Assembly (NCBI GenBank): GCA_018401955.1
Contig: JAGYJT010000004.1
Location: forward strand, 88,994 to 152,993
From: Chitinophagales bacterium
Lineage (GTDB): Bacteria > Bacteroidota > Bacteroidia > Chitinophagales > CAIOSU01
Length of the DNA: 64,000 nucleotides
Reading direction: 5' to 3'
Shown here: piece by piece, positions 62,039 to 64,000 of the stretch
Position numbering within the stretch: the first letter of the stretch is position 1
Layout: every line of letters starts with the position of its first letter
The notes under the pieces: model-generated
Database searches by the model: none
What the model saw: the letters and a program-made list of their open reading frames with translations, nothing else
Told to the model about the DNA's origin: nothing
Program-made: the position numbers and the translations under genes

Positions 62039-63181
62039 CTAAACCAATACCTTCCTATAAACCTGCATCACGCCGTCGGCAAAAGTTTTGGGTGTAAACT
62101 GTTGCACATGGGCATGGCCTGCAGCCGTTAGTTCTTGTCGTAAATCAGTACTTGATAATAATTTGCCCATGGCTTCTGCAAGGTTGTTTGGGTTGGAATC
62201 GGGCAAGTAAACAGCACCAGGGCCAGCGGCTTCTTGCAGGCAACCGCCACCAATGGTTACCACTGGGGTGCCGCTGTGCAAGGCTTCTATAATCGGTATG
62301 CCAAAACCTTCCATTAACGAGGGGTATACAAATGCCAATGCTTGGCTGTAGATACTTGGTAAATCTTCGGTGGGGATGTTGTTTAAAAACAGCACCCTAT
62401 CGGTAAGCTTATTGGCACTAACATATTGTTTAACCTTATGGAGGTAATCACCGCCATTGCCTACTAGCACAAGTTTTACTCCGTGGTCGTTTACTAGTTT
62501 AAATGCCTCAACCAACTGCAGGGTTTGCTTGCGCTCGGCAATGGAGCCAACGTATAGCAGGTATTGCTCGGGCAATTGGTATTTGTTTTTAACGGTTGCC
62601 TGTTGAGCAGGGGTGGTGGGCTGCAAGTAAATAGGGTTGCAGCTTTGGTACACCACATCAATCTTGCTCTCTCGCGTACCGAAATGTTTGATGATGGCGC
62701 GTTTGGTTTGCTCACTGATGGCAATAATGCGGTCGGCACGCTCGCAGGCCATGCTGCTTTTGGTGCGGTATATTTTGCGGTCGAAGGCTGGGTATAGCTC
62801 TGGATAATCGAGGAAAATCAAATCGTGTATAGTAACCACGCTGCGTACTTTCGATTCCAATATATCAAACGGCAGCTCGCCGCTCAACCCATGAAACAGT
62901 TGCACCCCGTCCATGGCCAATTGGCTGCCCAACATCACGCTACGCCAAAGGCTCGGGAACATTTTATCAATCCAACCGGTGGGGTAGTGGGCTACAAATG
63001 GCGGTTGGGTAAGGTATGGCTCGGTACTGCTATTGGGTGCCTTTGGCGAGTATAGATGGTAGTGGTTGTTGGGGTAATGCTGTGCCAGCGCCTGCAATAG
63101 GTTACGGCTGTAGTGCCCCAACCCGGTTTGGTTGAAAAATGCCCGTTTGGCATCAAAGCCTATGTGCAGGGGTTGGGTCAT
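62039..63181 (-). CDS. Glycosyltransferase family 4 protein
   Basis: A 380-residue GT-B enzyme. The N-terminus has FDAKRAFFNQTGLGHYSRNL (the TGxGxY acceptor-side motif) and VVTIHDLIFLDYPELYPAFD; the nucleotide-sugar half has LYVGSIAERKQTLQLVEAF (about 218-236), RVLFLNNIPTEDLPSIYSQA and the EX7E signature in LMEGFGIPIIEALHSGTPVV (Glu at the 3rd and 11th positions). The sugar and acceptor are unknown; it would act at the inner membrane. Repeat blocks lie on both sides. The next gene upstream on the same strand is also a glycosyltransferase, so the two may belong to one polysaccharide cluster that continues outside the window. Confidence 0.9.
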   Translation of the reverse strand: MTQPLHIGFDAKRAFFNQTGLGHYSRNLLQALAQHYPNNHYHLYSPKAPNSSTEPYLTQPPFVAHYPTGWIDKMFPSLWRSVMLGSQLAMDGVQLFHGLSGELPFDILESKVRSVVTIHDLIFLDYPELYPAFDRKIYRTKSSMACERADRIIAISEQTKRAIIKHFGTRESKIDVVYQSCNPIYLQPTTPAQQATVKNKYQLPEQYLLYVGSIAERKQTLQLVEAFKLVNDHGVKLVLVGNGGDYLHKVKQYVSANKLTDRVLFLNNIPTEDLPSIYSQALAFVYPSLMEGFGIPIIEALHSGTPVVTIGGGCLQEAAGPGAVYLPDSNPNNLAEAMGKLLSSTDLRQELTAAGHAHVQQFTPKTFADGVMQVYRKVLV

Positions 63182-63215
63182 GGGTTTATGGTATACTTTA
63201 CTCGATTTGTTAAAT

Positions 63216-63325
63216 TAACCGCAAAGAACGCTAAGAAATAAAAAATCGCAACGTGCGCAAAGTAATAAAAGATTAATGGCTTCGCGTTCTTTGCGATTTA
63301 CTTTGCGCACGTTGCGGTTAAAACA
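63216..63325. repeat. Inverted AACCGCAAAGAACGC / TTTGCGCACGTTGCGGTT repeats
   Basis: AACCGCAAAGAACGC and CGCAACGTGCGCAAAG (63217-63261) face GCGTTCTTTGCG and CTTTGCGCACGTTGCGGTT (63284-63320). Together they form inverted arms around about 20 bases, between the two glycosyltransferase genes. Confidence 0.7.
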
Positions 63326-63349
63326 TAATATAATAATGGGTTTAGAGTA

Positions 63350-64000
63350 CTACCTTAAAACCTCTTTATAAATCTTCAATACCTTATCGGCCATTACATG
63401 AAAATCCATGTTCAATGCCTTTTCTTTTGCGGCTACTACCAGCTTTTGCGCATATTCTTTATCAACTGATAGGTGTAATATATGCATAGCCAGCGCATCA
63501 GCATCGGCAACTGGTGCAAGTAGGCCTGTTTTGCCATGTTCTACCAGCTCAGGTATGCCTCCTGCTGCGGTTGCCACCACGGGTACATCGCTCATAAACG
63601 CATCTAGTATACTGGTGCCAAGGCCTTCGGTTTTGCTGGTCATCAAAAAGAACGAAAGCTCTGGCAACACATCGCGCACATCTTTCCTAAAGCCAGTAAG
63701 CAATACTTTCTTTTGTAAACCTCTTTTTTCAATCTCTGCTTTTACTTCGCGCTGCATTTCGCCGCCACCTATCCATACAAAATAGTATTGGGGATGGTCT
63801 TTCAATGCTTCGGCAACATTGATGAAGGTATATGGGTCTTTATGGTCGGCCAGGGCGGCTACATTTCCTATAATGATGGCATTATCGGGCAATCGAAGTT
63901 CTTTCCGTAATCTATTGTCTACCTCAACTTCTTTTTCGGTATCGATGCCGCTGTAAACCACCTGAAGTTTGCTAGTGTCTTTTATGGCAGGTGCTAAAAT
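63350..64000 (-). CDS. Glycosyltransferase family 4 protein, C-terminal part (cut by window edge)
   Basis: The frame is open from the window edge (64000) to the stop at 63350, giving about 216 C-terminal residues. A GTG at 63961 is only an internal codon: the residues before it (APAIKDTSKLQVVYSGID) continue the fold. The nucleotide-sugar half has GNVAALADHKDPYTFINVAE, YFVWIGGGEMQREVKAEIEK and the donor motif in SKTEGLGTSILDAFMSDVPV, where the second Glu of EX7E is Asp. The end has KVLKIYKEVLR. The N-terminal, acceptor-binding half lies outside the window. Confidence 0.88.
   Translation of the reverse strand: MLAPAIKDTSKLQVVYSGIDTEKEVEVDNRLRKELRLPDNAIIIGNVAALADHKDPYTFINVAEALKDHPQYYFVWIGGGEMQREVKAEIEKRGLQKKVLLTGFRKDVRDVLPELSFFLMTSKTEGLGTSILDAFMSDVPVVATAAGGIPELVEHGKTGLLAPVADADALAMHILHLSVDKEYAQKLVVAAKEKALNMDFHVMADKVLKIYKEVLR

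Noticed and set aside
1..64000. tRNA, rRNA, tmRNA or RNase P RNA genes
   Set aside because: No gap shows the conserved core sequences of these RNAs.

Overview
The window is a chromosomal segment of a Bacteroidota bacterium with moderate GC content. The main evidence is a large set of secreted proteins ending in type IX secretion (T9SS) sorting domains of type A or type B, a PorQ gene of the T9SS machinery, SprB-repeat adhesin-like proteins, a TonB-dependent receptor with an N-terminal carboxypeptidase-like domain, and start-proximal promoter boxes of the Bacteroidota form TAnnTTTG. The genus cannot be fixed from the sequence alone. There are no rRNA or tRNA genes, no CRISPR array, no phage module and no recognisable insertion sequence.

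Layout. 1-9.2 kb: the edge of an Fe-S oxidoreductase gene, a secreted subtilase, a phosphoribosyltransferase convergent with shikimate kinase (aroK), and the conserved cluster folP (rightward) against DUF1599 / BT_3928-type DoxX protein / DppB-type permease (leftward). 9.2-19.1 kb: a lipoprotein, porQ-cmk, a YkgJ-type cysteine-cluster protein, and the threonine pathway thrA - SDR-like gene - thrB - coiled-coil gene - thrC. 19-21.4 kb: a lipoprotein, a DUF2179 membrane protein, a cysteine-rich four-helix-bundle protein and two related small Rho_N-like proteins. 21.4-38.1 kb: a secretion island with a Kazal-PKD protein, an S12-like serine hydrolase, a gluzincin metalloprotease, a type B SprB-repeat protein broken by a frameshift, a choice-of-anchor-V-like protein and a 1745-residue SprB-repeat protein. 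38-46.4 kb: an ECF sigma factor with an overlapping membrane partner, an SGNH hydrolase, a bacterial PARG-like protein, a DUF3127 protein with an SSB-like acidic tail, a GbsR/MarR regulator, mnmD and others. 46.5-51.4 kb: a TonB-dependent receptor / LytS-like kinase / LytTR regulator operon with a three-copy operator-like repeat upstream, divergent from a small cysteine-rich lipoprotein. 51.5-64 kb: clpB, a DUF4375-MORN repeat protein, an outer-membrane barrel, a Crp-type regulator, a fatty acid hydroxylase, a SOUL protein, a secreted esterase, a TVP38-type membrane protein and two glycosyltransferases, the last one cut by the window edge.

The genes fit a free-living heterotroph that secretes hydrolases and large repetitive surface proteins through T9SS. 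Nine cargo proteins are visible. Two of them carry single-base frameshifts: one loses the sorting signal, the other splits the SprB-repeat protein. The intergenic regions are rich in several families of short inverted repeats. Some of these supply start codons or C-terminal codons of neighbouring genes. The best candidate for a little-described system is the receptor-kinase-regulator operon with its triple operator at about 20-base spacing.
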